This document shows positions 30,671 through 40,039 of a stretch of 64,000 bases of DNA, piece by piece. The stretch's first letter is position 1. Each line of letters opens with the position of its first letter. Where the stretch lies: positions 37,818-101,817 of the forward strand of contig CAMJPM010000002.1 in NCBI GenBank assembly GCA_946407725.1, written 5' to 3'. The notes under the pieces were generated by a model. That model searched no databases. It was not told the DNA's origin and was given only the letters and a program-made list of their open reading frames with translations. The stretch comes from an uncultured Lachnospiraceae bacterium (GTDB lineage Bacteria; Bacillota; Clostridia; Lachnospirales; Lachnospiraceae). The translations under genes were made by a program, and so were the position numbers.

Positions 30671-31558
30671 TCAGATCCTGGCGATCTTCAGCATAGTCAG
30701 TATCAGGAAGTTGCTGCCTGCCAGGCTCAGAGTAACTCCCCAGGAGCTTACCAGCATGTGCTCCCACTTAACCCTGGGAAATACATTATCAACAACTATC
30801 ATAATGAAGAACACCAGCAGTGCCACTGCTATTCCCAATACATAACTCAATGGATTCTTCCAGATGAAGAACAGCACCACTATAGTCATCAGGAATACTT
30901 CCTCGTAAATCTCACCCAGCTCCAGAATTCCCAGCACATTTCCGGCAATATCCTGGGTAAGCCCCTTAACCATTTCCTGATGTGCGTGATGTGAGGTGGA
31001 AAAGTCAAAGGGTGACTTCCTGAGCTTTATGATAAGGATAAAGCAGTACCCCAGAAAAACTCCCGGAGTCCTCACTATAGCAGGCACGTCCTGATTGATT
31101 ATATCCGATACGTTAAAGCTTCCGCAGCACATATAGAAGCCTATGGCAGTAAGGAGTGTCATGGGCTCATATGCCATCATCTGCACGAATTCCCTCTGGG
31201 AACCCAGGGATGAATAAGGTGAATTTGCACTGGATGCAGCCAGCACCAGGAACATATCCGCCAGTGAGAATGCGAAGAATACCAGCAATATGTCCCCTCC
31301 GGCAAAGAAAAGACATCCGGAAAAGATGGTGAAAATGGTAAATCCGAGAACCAGCGCCGTTTCCAGATTGTTAACGACTATGGCCTGCTTCTCGAACAGT
31401 TTGATAAGGTCATAAACCGGCTGCAGGAACGGAGGTCCCATCCTTCTCTGCAGTCTGGAGGAAATAACCCTGTCATAGCCCTCCAGGAAAAACCCCGCCA
31501 CAGGAGCCAGTATAAGATATCCTGCTATGATCAGTATCATAAATACCATATTGTTCAT
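30671..31558 (-). CDS. echB: Ech hydrogenase membrane subunit EchB (NuoH-like)
   Basis: RRMGPPFLQPVYDLIKLFEKQ; KLRKSPFDFSTSHHAHQEMVKG. Confidence 0.92.
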   Translation of the reverse strand: MNNMVFMILIIAGYLILAPVAGFFLEGYDRVISSRLQRRMGPPFLQPVYDLIKLFEKQAIVVNNLETALVLGFTIFTIFSGCLFFAGGDILLVFFAFSLADMFLVLAASSANSPYSSLGSQREFVQMMAYEPMTLLTAIGFYMCCGSFNVSDIINQDVPAIVRTPGVFLGYCFILIIKLRKSPFDFSTSHHAHQEMVKGLTQDIAGNVLGILELGEIYEEVFLMTIVVLFFIWKNPLSYVLGIAVALLVFFIMIVVDNVFPRVKWEHMLVSSWGVTLSLAGSNFLILTMLKIARI

Positions 31559-33504
31559 CTGAAGCCACCTCCTATTCCAGTTCCTACGGAAAGGATCATC
31601 AGTACCACAACAAAAGCTGCTGCCACAGCGAGAGAAAGCACAAGGATCTTTTTCTCCCCAAACATTTTCTCCATATACCAGTTTGAAAGATATGACGGGC
31701 GGATGCCGCCGAAAGCGTCTGTGAAATGCCTGTCATCCCCGGCGTTGGCTCCGGACATATAGGACATCGTCATCTTTTCCTTTCTGTTATAGATAAGGAA
31801 CATGGCAAGCACGGGCATAAGGGCTATCATAATAAGCATCATCAGCATGACACGTACGTCGTCGGAGCTGATTATCTGCCCGGCCTTGTATCCGAATTCC
31901 ACCCAGAGCATGGGTTCTATAAAAATACTGCCCAGGAACGGGAAAGTGGCACAGAGAGTGATCACCAGACCCGTGAGCATGTACATCACATACCACTCGC
32001 TCTTATGTATAATGTCTCTCAATGTCTCGGACTGATGGAGGACCGCAAAGAGCTTGCCCAGCCATTTACCCCAGTAGAACATGGTAGTCGCCGAACCGAA
32101 TACCAGGAAGATTACCAGAAGCACATTATTTGAATCTATATAAGCCTTGAGCGCTGCCCACTTGGCAACCAGCATTCCAAAGGGTGCAAGGAACATTCCG
32201 CAGATGGCAACTGTCATTACGAAAGCCATTTTTGGCATCTTTACTATAAGGCCGTGCATATCCTCTATATCCCTGCTGCCGGTTGCGTTTTCAACCGCTC
32301 CCACACAGAGGAACATAAGGGATTTTGATACCGCATGGAATAAGAGCAGCATGATCGCAGCCCAGGTAGCAGCCGGCTTTCCTACTCCTGCGCAGGCGGT
32401 TATAAGCCCGAGATTGGATATTGTAGAATAGGCCAGAACCTTCTTTCCGTCACTCTGGGAAATGGCCAGGAGCGAAGCCGCAAAGAATGTGAAACCTCCC
32501 ACGGTAGTCACCATGATTCCCGGAAGTGTGCCGGTCATTAGCGGCGATATCCTTATCAGGAGATATACCCCCGCTTTAACCATTGTGGCTGAGTGTAATA
32601 AGGCGGATGAGGGGGTGGGAGCCACCATAGCCCCGAGAAGCCATCTGGAAAACGGCATCTGGGCGCTCTTTGTAAAGGCTGCGAAAGCCAGACAGGCCAC
32701 AGGTATCACTACCCCCTTAAAATCCGACCCCATGCCTATAAGCTCTATAAGACTTCCGTTTTTATATACAAAGGTGTTGTAAAGTATGGCAACGGTAAAC
32801 CCGCAGCCTCCCAGCAGGTTCATCCACAGAGCCCTGAAGCTGTTGGTGACGGCCTCTTCTTTTCTGGTATAACCTATGAGAAGGAATGACACTGTACTGG
32901 TTATCTCCCAGAAGAAAAACATCCAGGAAATATTATCGGAAGAAATAAGTCCGTACATCGCTGCAAGGAAGAGAAAGAGCATGGACTGGAAAAACCAGGG
33001 CCTCTTCCCCACATCCGTGTGATGATGGTGATAATCCTTCATATACCCGTTGGAATATATACAGATCAGGCCTCCCACCAGTCCCACCACAAGGAACATA
33101 AGTATGGTCAGAGAGTCAAACCTCAGCATCGGTCCGTTTTCCACTGCCTGTCCTGTAAAATCCAGCCAGAGCACCGGTGCCGTTCCCATAAATGCCAGGA
33201 TAATACAGTATAATTTCCCGTGTATTATGGACAGAACGCTGATAAGCAGAAACAGGAATATCTCTCCCGCTATTATCACATGGTTGAATATTCCCACAAA
33301 TGAGCTTTCCGGTTCCAGATATACCAGATACCCGGTATTATCATTCACTGCCCCGAATGCCCACACACAGAATATGACATCCAGTACCATCATCACAATG
33401 CTCCCGGCTGTCACTATTCCCTCTCTTACTCTGTCATCCCGTGAAAAATATACGGAAACGGATATAAGAAGCGTAAAAATGAATAGAATGAATGCAATTG
33501 TCAC
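31555..33504 (-). CDS. echA: Ech hydrogenase membrane subunit EchA (NuoL/proton-antiporter-like)
   Basis: FFFWEITSTVSFLLIGY; TKSAQMPFSRWLLGAMVAPTPSSALLHSATMVKAGVYLL; overlaps echB by 4 bp. Confidence 0.92.
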   Translation of the reverse strand: MTIAFILFIFTLLISVSVYFSRDDRVREGIVTAGSIVMMVLDVIFCVWAFGAVNDNTGYLVYLEPESSFVGIFNHVIIAGEIFLFLLISVLSIIHGKLYCIILAFMGTAPVLWLDFTGQAVENGPMLRFDSLTILMFLVVGLVGGLICIYSNGYMKDYHHHHTDVGKRPWFFQSMLFLFLAAMYGLISSDNISWMFFFWEITSTVSFLLIGYTRKEEAVTNSFRALWMNLLGGCGFTVAILYNTFVYKNGSLIELIGMGSDFKGVVIPVACLAFAAFTKSAQMPFSRWLLGAMVAPTPSSALLHSATMVKAGVYLLIRISPLMTGTLPGIMVTTVGGFTFFAASLLAISQSDGKKVLAYSTISNLGLITACAGVGKPAATWAAIMLLLFHAVSKSLMFLCVGAVENATGSRDIEDMHGLIVKMPKMAFVMTVAICGMFLAPFGMLVAKWAALKAYIDSNNVLLVIFLVFGSATTMFYWGKWLGKLFAVLHQSETLRDIIHKSEWYVMYMLTGLVITLCATFPFLGSIFIEPMLWVEFGYKAGQIISSDDVRVMLMMLIMIALMPVLAMFLIYNRKEKMTMSYMSGANAGDDRHFTDAFGGIRPSYLSNWYMEKMFGEKKILVLSLAVAAAFVVVLMILSVGTGIGGGFR

Positions 33505-33692
33505 CTAATACCCCTCCCTTGTTTTCCAGGTCCTTTTTGTTACCGACCGCCATAAAAAAGCGATACTGTCCAGCTATTATACCACCTATCATAAAAAAAT
33601 AAAACATAGCTTTTTACACTCTTGATTTTTCCCTGTTCATCTTCTATCATTAATACATTGCGTCACAAATGTTTCTGACCCGGTGCCGCGCA

Positions 33693-33790
33693 GGCACGTC
33701 ACCGATACATGTAAAAGGTCTCCGACCTGTTACTGGTAACACATCAAAATATGTGTTACATGACAAATATGCCTGTAGCAAGGAATAAAA
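33693..33790 (+). repeat. Leader repeat family 1, copy B
   Basis: GGCACGTCACCGATACATGTAAAAGGTCTCCGACCTGTTACTGGTAACACATCAAAATATGTGTTACATGACAAATATGCCTGTAGCAAGGAATAAAA-ATG. Confidence 0.85.
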
Positions 33791-34429
33791 ATGGAGCAGT
33801 GGGAATTTGACCTGCGCAATGATATCTTCAGCGCATTTATGACAAATAATAAAAAAGCCGCTTCTTTTCTGCTGCAGGATCTTGTTGAGAAAAAAGGCGG
33901 TGTATTTTACCGTTACCGGCCCCTGGACATGGCTGAGATATCCAGTATCCGCTTTGACCAGATGTATCTCTGCCGGGCGGTCAGATTCGATAACCACACC
34001 GACGGAATGCTGCGTTTTAAGAGCTATGTATCCTGCTTCACTGACAGAAAAAACTCCTTAAGCATGTGGAATGATTACGCCGATGCTGCCCAGGGTCTGT
34101 GCATGGAGTATCAATACGCGGATATCCTGGATTTTGCCGAAGAGAACGGCCTTTTCTTCTCTCCTGTGAAATACAGTGATGACTCAACCTCAAATTACAG
34201 TGAAGACCGGGTAGCCACCGTTATGTCCATGATGCATAAGCCCCGGATAGAATCCGATGAATATGAGTGGCGGCTCTGGAAGATCGACATGCATTCCAAT
34301 GATATAGGAAAGATCATGTCCAGTATCCGCCCCCGAAGGATCTACATCGGACGCAATGCCGACAGGGATTCCTACCTCTGTCAGGAGCTTGCGGATATAT
34401 GTAAAGAAAAGGGCATAGAACTGATCTGA
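33791..34429 (+). CDS. DUF2971-like protein
   Basis: FYRYRPLDMAEISSIRFDQMYLCRAVRFDNHTD...SCFTDRKNSLSMWNDYADAAQGLCMEY...PRRIYIGRNADRD. Confidence 0.75.
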   Translation: MEQWEFDLRNDIFSAFMTNNKKAASFLLQDLVEKKGGVFYRYRPLDMAEISSIRFDQMYLCRAVRFDNHTDGMLRFKSYVSCFTDRKNSLSMWNDYADAAQGLCMEYQYADILDFAEENGLFFSPVKYSDDSTSNYSEDRVATVMSMMHKPRIESDEYEWRLWKIDMHSNDIGKIMSSIRPRRIYIGRNADRDSYLCQELADICKEKGIELI

Positions 34430-34497
34430 AAAAATGCTTGCTTTTTTTCTTATTCCTATGTATAATGACATTTGCATTTCGTCAGAAACCAAAACAT

Positions 34498-34570
34498 TGG
34501 GCTATCGCCAAGCGGTAAGGCAACGGACTCTGACTCCGTCACTTCGAAGGTTCGAATCCTTCTAGCCCAG
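34498..34570 (+). tRNA. tRNA-Gln(CTG)
   Basis: TGGGCTATCGCCAAGCGGTAAGGCAACGGACTCTGACTCCGTCACTTCGAAGGTTCGAATCCTTCTAGCCCAG; anticodon loop CTCTGAC. Confidence 0.95.
34525..34570 (+). repeat. attL (3' half of the intact tRNA-Gln)
   Basis: GGACTCTGACTCCGTCACTTCGAAGGTTCGAATCCTTCTAGCCCAG. Confidence 0.9.
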
Positions 34571-34578
34571 CTTTTTTA

Positions 34579-34606
34579 TTCCCCAGTATTTAGAAAATAC
34601 TGGGGA
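34579..34606 (+). terminator. Terminator downstream of tRNA-Gln, supplied by the element
   Basis: CCCCAGTATTTAGAAAATACTGGGGATTTTT. Confidence 0.7.
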
Positions 34607-34648
34607 TTTTTCTCAATAACACTTGTTTTTTCGTGTTTTTCCCAACGG

Positions 34649-34671
34649 ATAGTGATGTCGATAGTGATGTC
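34649..34671 (+). promoter_or_regulatory. Paired 11-bp direct repeats, candidate integrase arm sites (left)
   Basis: ATAGTGATGTC x2, period 12 (34649, 34661). Confidence 0.55.
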
Positions 34672-34755
34672 TGGAGTTCACTCCAACCCATTTAATTCAT
34701 AGGGTACTTTCAGGTTTTGTTATGAAATTCTCCTTAAAATCAAAAGGAGCATAAC

Positions 34756-35694
34756 ATGAATTCAACAGGAAATAAAGCAGTAGATATGATGAGTTCCCTG
34801 AATATAACAGGGAACGTTATACCGGTCAAATGGTGCCACACCATTCGATACCCAAACGGGAAACCCAATCTTAACGCAATAATGATCCTATCTGATATTG
34901 TCTATTGGTACCGCCCCCGGGAAATCCGGGATGAAAGGACCGGCAGCGTGATCCGTCTTGAGAAAACGATCTTCTGGAAGAGCTCGGCATAATTTACCGT
35001 GAGTTCCGGATACTGGAAATACGGGGCCGGGCCATGAACAATGTCCTCTATATCGGGCTGGATGTGGATAAGCTCCGTGAATACACGGACAATGATTACA
35101 GCAACCCCGACGGGGCAGTTTCAAAGTCCACACCCTCCCAACATCAAAGTGGGGAGTCCCCCTCCCCGGATGATATGACTCCCCCGACATCAAAGTGCAA
35201 GGCTGTATCCCTGGATGTAGGGACAAATACAGAGAATACTACAGAGATTACTAACGGAGATTTATCACATCCTATCTATCAGAAAACAGGCTATGCAAAA
35301 AGTCCCGCCGTCTCCGTCAGAGGCTTCTCCGATGGATAAGATGGATACGATAAGAAGCCTTGTAAAAAGAAATCTGGAATATGATTCAATGCTCTGTTCT
35401 TTCCGGTATGAAAACGAAAAGCAGCGGTTCACTGAAATCTATGAGCTTATCTGCGATGTAATCAGCCAGTCTTCCAGTTCCATAAGGATAGGCCAGCAGG
35501 ACAAGCCCATAGAGGTGGTTAAATCCGTCTTTTCAAAGCTGACGCATGAGCATGTGATGTATGTAATGGACGCCCTGGAGAAAACCACCTCGGAGATCAA
35601 AAACATCCGGGCTTATCTCATCACTGCGCTGTACCGGGCTCCTCAGACAATGAACAACTGTATCAACCAGCAGGTCACACATGACATGGCTTGA
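34756..35694 (+). pseudogene. Replication initiator (clostridial mobile-element type), internally deleted and frameshifted
   Basis: Frame 1 NITGNVIPVKWCHTIRYPNGKPNLNAIMILSDIVYWYRPREIRDERTGSVI...; then LEELGIIYREFRILEIRGRAMNNVLYIGLDVDKLREYTDN in another frame; C-terminal ...EKTTSEIKNIRAYLITALYRAPQTMNNCINQQVTHD. Confidence 0.8.
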
Positions 35695-35824
35695 AATGTA
35701 GCCTGTGCGGTTTACCGCAAATGAAACCGGCGCTGAACGCACCGCTTTCATTTTCCGGCAAATCGCAAAAGCACTGACTACCCTCCGGTACCGAAAAGCA
35801 TCTGAAACCTGTCATAGGTAGTCA

Positions 35825-35890
35825 GGCAAGTTTCGCTCTGTGGCAAGCCACAGAGCACCGGGATCCGCTTCGCGGCTCCCTAAACTTGCC
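35825..35890. repeat. Three-way-junction inverted repeat, candidate oriT or single-strand origin
   Basis: GGCAAGTTT [GCTCTGTGGC aa GCCACAGAGC] [GGGATCCGC ttc GCGGCTCCC] AAACTTGCC; just upstream of the mobC remnant. Confidence 0.6.
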
Positions 35891-35955
35891 AGTGGGCTTC
35901 GCCCCCTTGGAACCCCCTTGAAGATTTCCACATCGCAATAAGGAGCATACACATC

Positions 35956-36081
35956 ATGAGCAATGAAAAAAGAAAAGCAAACCGCACACGAAATAATACA
36001 GTCACCTTCCGGCTTAACGACAAAGAGTATGCCGACCTTCAGGCTAAGGTAAATGAATCCGGCCTGACACAGCAGTCATAG
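35956..36081 (+). pseudogene. MobC-like relaxosome protein, truncated N-terminus
   Basis: MSNEKRKANRTRNNTVTFRLNDKEYADLQAKVNESGLTQQS*. Confidence 0.75.
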
Positions 36082-36085
36082 GGAA

Positions 36086-36786
36086 GCTGAGCGGCGCAGA
36101 CTTGATTCTGAAAAAGAACGAGCAGCTCGAGAAAGAGAACAGAGGATTATTTTTGAGCGAGCAGAATGCAAGAGAAGAAGCCGCAGTTACGATATCGAAC
36201 GTTAAGGAAGAATACAGTGTAAAGATAGCGGCTGCCAATAAAAAAGAACAGGAAGCTCGTCAGCTAATCGAAGAAGAAGAAATCCGTATAAACAGGCTAT
36301 CTGAATCCAAAATAACAGATATAGTATCCTATATGGATTATTGGCAACCCTGTTTACTGCTATAAAGTCAAAAAGAATGATTTCAGATCTCTATGCAACT
36401 GTATTATTATAGAAGAATTTACAAGCTCGATCTGGAACGGAGCTATCGGTGCTGCCACACAGGCATGGACTCTGAATGATCGCATCCCCTACCCCGTGGT
36501 TGATGTGATCATTCCAGGATTCCTTGCAATCCTGGGGGTGTGTATAATACTGATAGTAATACCCGGATTTGTAATACTTTTCATTTATTCGGGAATTCAG
36601 TATTATACAAAATACAATTCTAACGGAATAAGCACCCTTGTGGCCCTGATCCCTCTGGCAATAATAATATGGTTTGCAGACGATTTATCCTTTATTCCAA
36701 TAAACCTCGTTCTACTGTATCTGATGATCCAGGCAGTATATATCATTATTCGCTTCTATAATAGCCCAGATAATGAAAACTGCTAG
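36086..36786 (+). pseudogene. Fragments of a coiled-coil plus TM protein (DUF6040-like)
   Basis: KLSGADLILKKNEQLEKENRGLFLSEQNAREEAAVTISNVKEEY..., then frameshifts, then YPVVDVIIPGFLAILGVCIILIVIPGFVILF. Confidence 0.55.
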
Positions 36787-36819
36787 TTATTGGGGGCTAC
36801 ACTCCCAAACCCCTGTGCA

Positions 36820-36863
36820 CCGCCCTTAACGGCAATCGAAAAGATGCTTGCCGTTAAGGGCGG
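36820..36863. terminator. Perfect 16-bp-stem hairpin, likely bidirectional terminator
   Basis: CCGCCCTTAACGGCAA tcgaaaagatgc TTGCCGTTAAGGGCGG. Confidence 0.65.
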
Positions 36864-36871
36864 TATAAAAA

Positions 36872-37492
36872 TCAGTCGCTAATATCTCCTCTTGAGACTG
36901 CAACCTCTGATATCCCTTCAACACACATATTCTCACCATCTATTGCAACATCGACTTCAACTCGATGAAGCGTATCATCCTGTCCCTTTTCCCAGTCATA
37001 TTCTTTTGGCTCATCATTTTCTTCCAGTAAAGATTTATGCCTTTCATATTCTTTAGCCATCAACGCCTGCAGCTTGGCCATTTTATATAAATCGGGGCTT
37101 TTCTCAATAAGAAAAGCTTCATCCTTTGCCGGAACGATACCGCCTTTCCCAATACGTCTTGCTATTTCAAGAACCTTGGCTTCATCATCCATCATTTTCT
37201 TTTCAGCATCGCCTGTTTGCTCCGCCCAAACACTGTCATGAAGAGCTGCATTCATCTCATTCACCTTGGCCTGATCTGCCATAGCTTTATCGAATGCCTC
37301 CTGCATAGCTGTTCGAGCCTCCTCAGAAATTTCAAATGTATCGCCATCTATACTTATTTTTCCTTTCTGAATCGCATTAAGTACATCTCCCATTCCGGTC
37401 ATTAGTATCCGTTTATGCTCTATGCCTGCTTTGTTCGCATCAATGTCAAAGTTTCTGTACATTTCAGTTGAAGATTTGATCTTGATATCCAT
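36872..37492 (-). CDS. Hypothetical protein, third gene of the LytTR-controlled operon
   Basis: 206 aa; MDIKIKSSTEMYRNFDIDANKAGIEHKR...; no signal peptide. Confidence 0.7.
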   Translation of the reverse strand: MDIKIKSSTEMYRNFDIDANKAGIEHKRILMTGMGDVLNAIQKGKISIDGDTFEISEEARTAMQEAFDKAMADQAKVNEMNAALHDSVWAEQTGDAEKKMMDDEAKVLEIARRIGKGGIVPAKDEAFLIEKSPDLYKMAKLQALMAKEYERHKSLLEENDEPKEYDWEKGQDDTLHRVEVDVAIDGENMCVEGISEVAVSRGDISD

Positions 37493-37503
37493 GGTTATAC
37501 CCC

Positions 37504-38397
37504 TTATCCTCTGAAATCTACTCTTGTTCCCAGTACACGTTCCGAATCCGCCTTAACCCGGGATGAAATACTGTTATAGGTAAAATCCTGTACTTTTGAA
37601 AGAAGTTCATCCATAGAATCCGCTTCGATGGTTACAAATCCTTCTGCTTTTTCTGGTACTTCTGTTTCTTCATCTGAGACAGTGGCTTTTTCTCCATACC
37701 TGTCTTTAGCCTTCCGGATCCGCTCGTCCCTTTCCTTCTTTTCGGCCTTTTTCTTGTCTCTGATCTTCTGCTCTTTCTTTTCGGCAGCCTTCTTTTCTAT
37801 ACGCTTTTTCTGAATATCCTGTGACTTTCCTACAGTTGCAAAAAAGCTTTCCTTTCCATCAGAATCAACGGACATACCAAAATTCTTTACACTTGCACCA
37901 CTGCTTGTGAGACTGTTTTTCGCAGCAGCCATTTTGTTTTGCGACATCGCGATGATACCTTCATATTTCTTCCGGAATGATTCATCGGTAGCCATACGCT
38001 CAATCTTTTCATCATCTATCAGTACGACCATCTTATTGACATTACCATAAGAAGCTGCATTCTGCTGAACCTGTGCCTTCATATCCACGCTCACAGCTAT
38101 GAATTCCATGTTATGGAACTTGGATTTCAGCTTATCATAATACGCCTTAGCCTTATCGGAAAGCTGCACGTCACCTATCGTATTACCGTATTCCGTCTGT
38201 CTGGGTATCAGGAAACTTGATGCATTGACGGGAGCCCAGCTTCTGGTGTCAACATTACCGGCTGCACTCTCCTTTTCAGAAATCGTCTGATTTGTACGGG
38301 GAGAAGTCGTCCCATTTGTACGGCTCATCCCCGTATTTGTTTCTTTCCAGTTGCTGCTTACCTGCTGATATGCAGAAACACCATTCATAGATGTCAT
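37504..38397 (-). CDS. Hypothetical protein (possibly DUF6033-like), second gene of the LytTR-controlled operon
   Basis: MTSMNGVSAYQQVSSNWKETNTGMS...VQLSDKAKAYYDKLKSKFHNMEFIAVSVDMKAQVQQNAASYGN... Confidence 0.65.
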   Translation of the reverse strand: MTSMNGVSAYQQVSSNWKETNTGMSRTNGTTSPRTNQTISEKESAAGNVDTRSWAPVNASSFLIPRQTEYGNTIGDVQLSDKAKAYYDKLKSKFHNMEFIAVSVDMKAQVQQNAASYGNVNKMVVLIDDEKIERMATDESFRKKYEGIIAMSQNKMAAAKNSLTSSGASVKNFGMSVDSDGKESFFATVGKSQDIQKKRIEKKAAEKKEQKIRDKKKAEKKERDERIRKAKDRYGEKATVSDEETEVPEKAEGFVTIEADSMDELLSKVQDFTYNSISSRVKADSERVLGTRVDFRG

Positions 38398-38514
38398 ATC
38401 GCCCTACCTCCCTGTAGAATGATTCCAAAATCCTTTTTGGCGCAAAATGAGATAATACCGGATATCTCTATTATAATATCGGCACAAACGATGCTTTTCT
38501 TAATACCCTGCTCA

Positions 38515-39726
38515 TCATAATGCCGCCTGCAGCTGTCTTTCCGTAAATCTCCTGTTCAGGAGTTCCTTCTGCTCCCTTCGGTGCTCCATCTGTTTCTTCA
38601 GCCGCTTTTCATCTGCACGTTTCTTTTCAAGAGCCTTCTCTCTTCTTGCTTTCTGAGCATTCTCACGCTGTCTGTTGGTCTGGGTATTGTTTCCCCTGTC
38701 AACCGTGAGGGCCTGTACCACATCCTGTCCCTGTACGGCATAATCATCACTGCCAATGGCCATGTCCACATGCTGCACGGTTCCGGCTCCGGAGCTTTCC
38801 TTCAGGAAGAATCCCGTTGACCTTACAACTCCGTCCCTTATGCCATCCGATCCTCTAATTGTAAATTCCGTATCCGAGGATCCCAGATAGATCGCTCCTA
38901 TATCAGCATCTTTAAGATCCATCAGGATATCCTCACCATTGTCGCCCTTACACCAGACCTTAAGTTTACTGAACACTTCATCATTTTCATCTATCCAGCC
39001 GTTACCGTCAGAATCATACTCCTTAAGATCAGCAAATCCGTCCCCGCTCTTTGTCCCGAAAAGCTCGCTGCCGTCATTTATAATGCCGTCGTCATTCTTA
39101 TCCAGGGCAAGGAATCCAGATCCCTTTCCGAGCATGGATATCTCATCCTCGGTCCCATCTGAATCAATATCAAACATGTATTTCTGATCCCTGACATCTG
39201 CCGTATCAGATCCCACATTTATCACCAAAGGATCACAAAGGGCATTCTGCATCATGGGGATATATACATCCATATATTCCATATAACTCCGGCTCATCAT
39301 TATATCCACATTAAAATCAATGGTCCTGCCGTCTTCTGTTTTTGCCTGCCCCTTTGCATGGAATTCCGTATTTTCATACTCCTGATAGGTTACGAAATGC
39401 ATGAATCTGCCGCCGAACATTCCTCCCGATATCCTGCCCATGATCATCTGAAAAATGCTGTTCTGGAATTCGCTTGCCTTCTGCAGCATGGTTTTCCTTA
39501 CATTTGATAGGTTACTGTATGTTACCGGATAATAATTCTGACTCTTAAGGTCATCATTTCCGCTTCTTAAAAAACTGTCCGAGCCATTGCTATTCTGCTC
39601 CCTTGAGCTTACCATGCTGTTAGCGGTTTCATAGAAACTTTTGTTTACACCGCCTTTTGCTCTGCTCCCACTCTGGATATAGCTCCTTGATGAAGCCATT
39701 GACACTGTACTTTCCGCTATTTTCAT
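38515..39726 (-). CDS. EF-hand/dockerin-like Ca-binding hypothetical protein, first gene of the LytTR-controlled operon
   Basis: MKIAESTVSMASSRSYIQSG...; DKNDDGIINDGSELFGTKSGDGFADLKEYDSDGNGWIDENDEVFSKL. Confidence 0.7.
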   Translation of the reverse strand: MKIAESTVSMASSRSYIQSGSRAKGGVNKSFYETANSMVSSREQNSNGSDSFLRSGNDDLKSQNYYPVTYSNLSNVRKTMLQKASEFQNSIFQMIMGRISGGMFGGRFMHFVTYQEYENTEFHAKGQAKTEDGRTIDFNVDIMMSRSYMEYMDVYIPMMQNALCDPLVINVGSDTADVRDQKYMFDIDSDGTEDEISMLGKGSGFLALDKNDDGIINDGSELFGTKSGDGFADLKEYDSDGNGWIDENDEVFSKLKVWCKGDNGEDILMDLKDADIGAIYLGSSDTEFTIRGSDGIRDGVVRSTGFFLKESSGAGTVQHVDMAIGSDDYAVQGQDVVQALTVDRGNNTQTNRQRENAQKARREKALEKKRADEKRLKKQMEHRREQKELLNRRFTERQLQAAL

Positions 39727-39877
39727 ACCCCGCTCCTTTCTTCTTATACTACAAGTCTAAACTCTACATAGTCATAAATAACGCCTCATAAGATGCGGCT
39801 CCTGAAGCAGGTGTTGGTTTCATGGACGCATCCATACTCCTTGTCCCGGTCATAATCTTCTCCCTTCTTTTCAAAAA

Positions 39878-39922
39878 ACAGCGTCCGTTCTCAACCTTCA
39901 CTCCATTGAAAACAAACGCTGT
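39878..39922 (-). promoter_or_regulatory. Conserved leader stem, promoter 1
   Basis: Arms ACAGCGT / ACGCTGT (39878-39884 / 39916-39922). Confidence 0.6.
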
Positions 39923-39989
39923 CCTTAGCTGTTACTTATCATCTATTCCCTTTATCGTCCTTAAGTACGCTCCTCCAAACCGTTTTTCC

Positions 39990-40023
39990 GTGAACTGCAC
40001 TTTATATGATGTGAACTGCACTT
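39990..40023 (-). promoter_or_regulatory. LytTR-type direct repeat, promoter 1
   Basis: GTGAACTGCACTT x2, period 21 bp. Confidence 0.75.
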
Positions 40024-40039
40024 AAAGGCTTTTTTCCTG

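Noticed and set aside
31726-32133. His-rich 135-aa plus-strand ORF
   Set aside because: Antisense to echA; His-richness comes from reversed hydrophobic codons.
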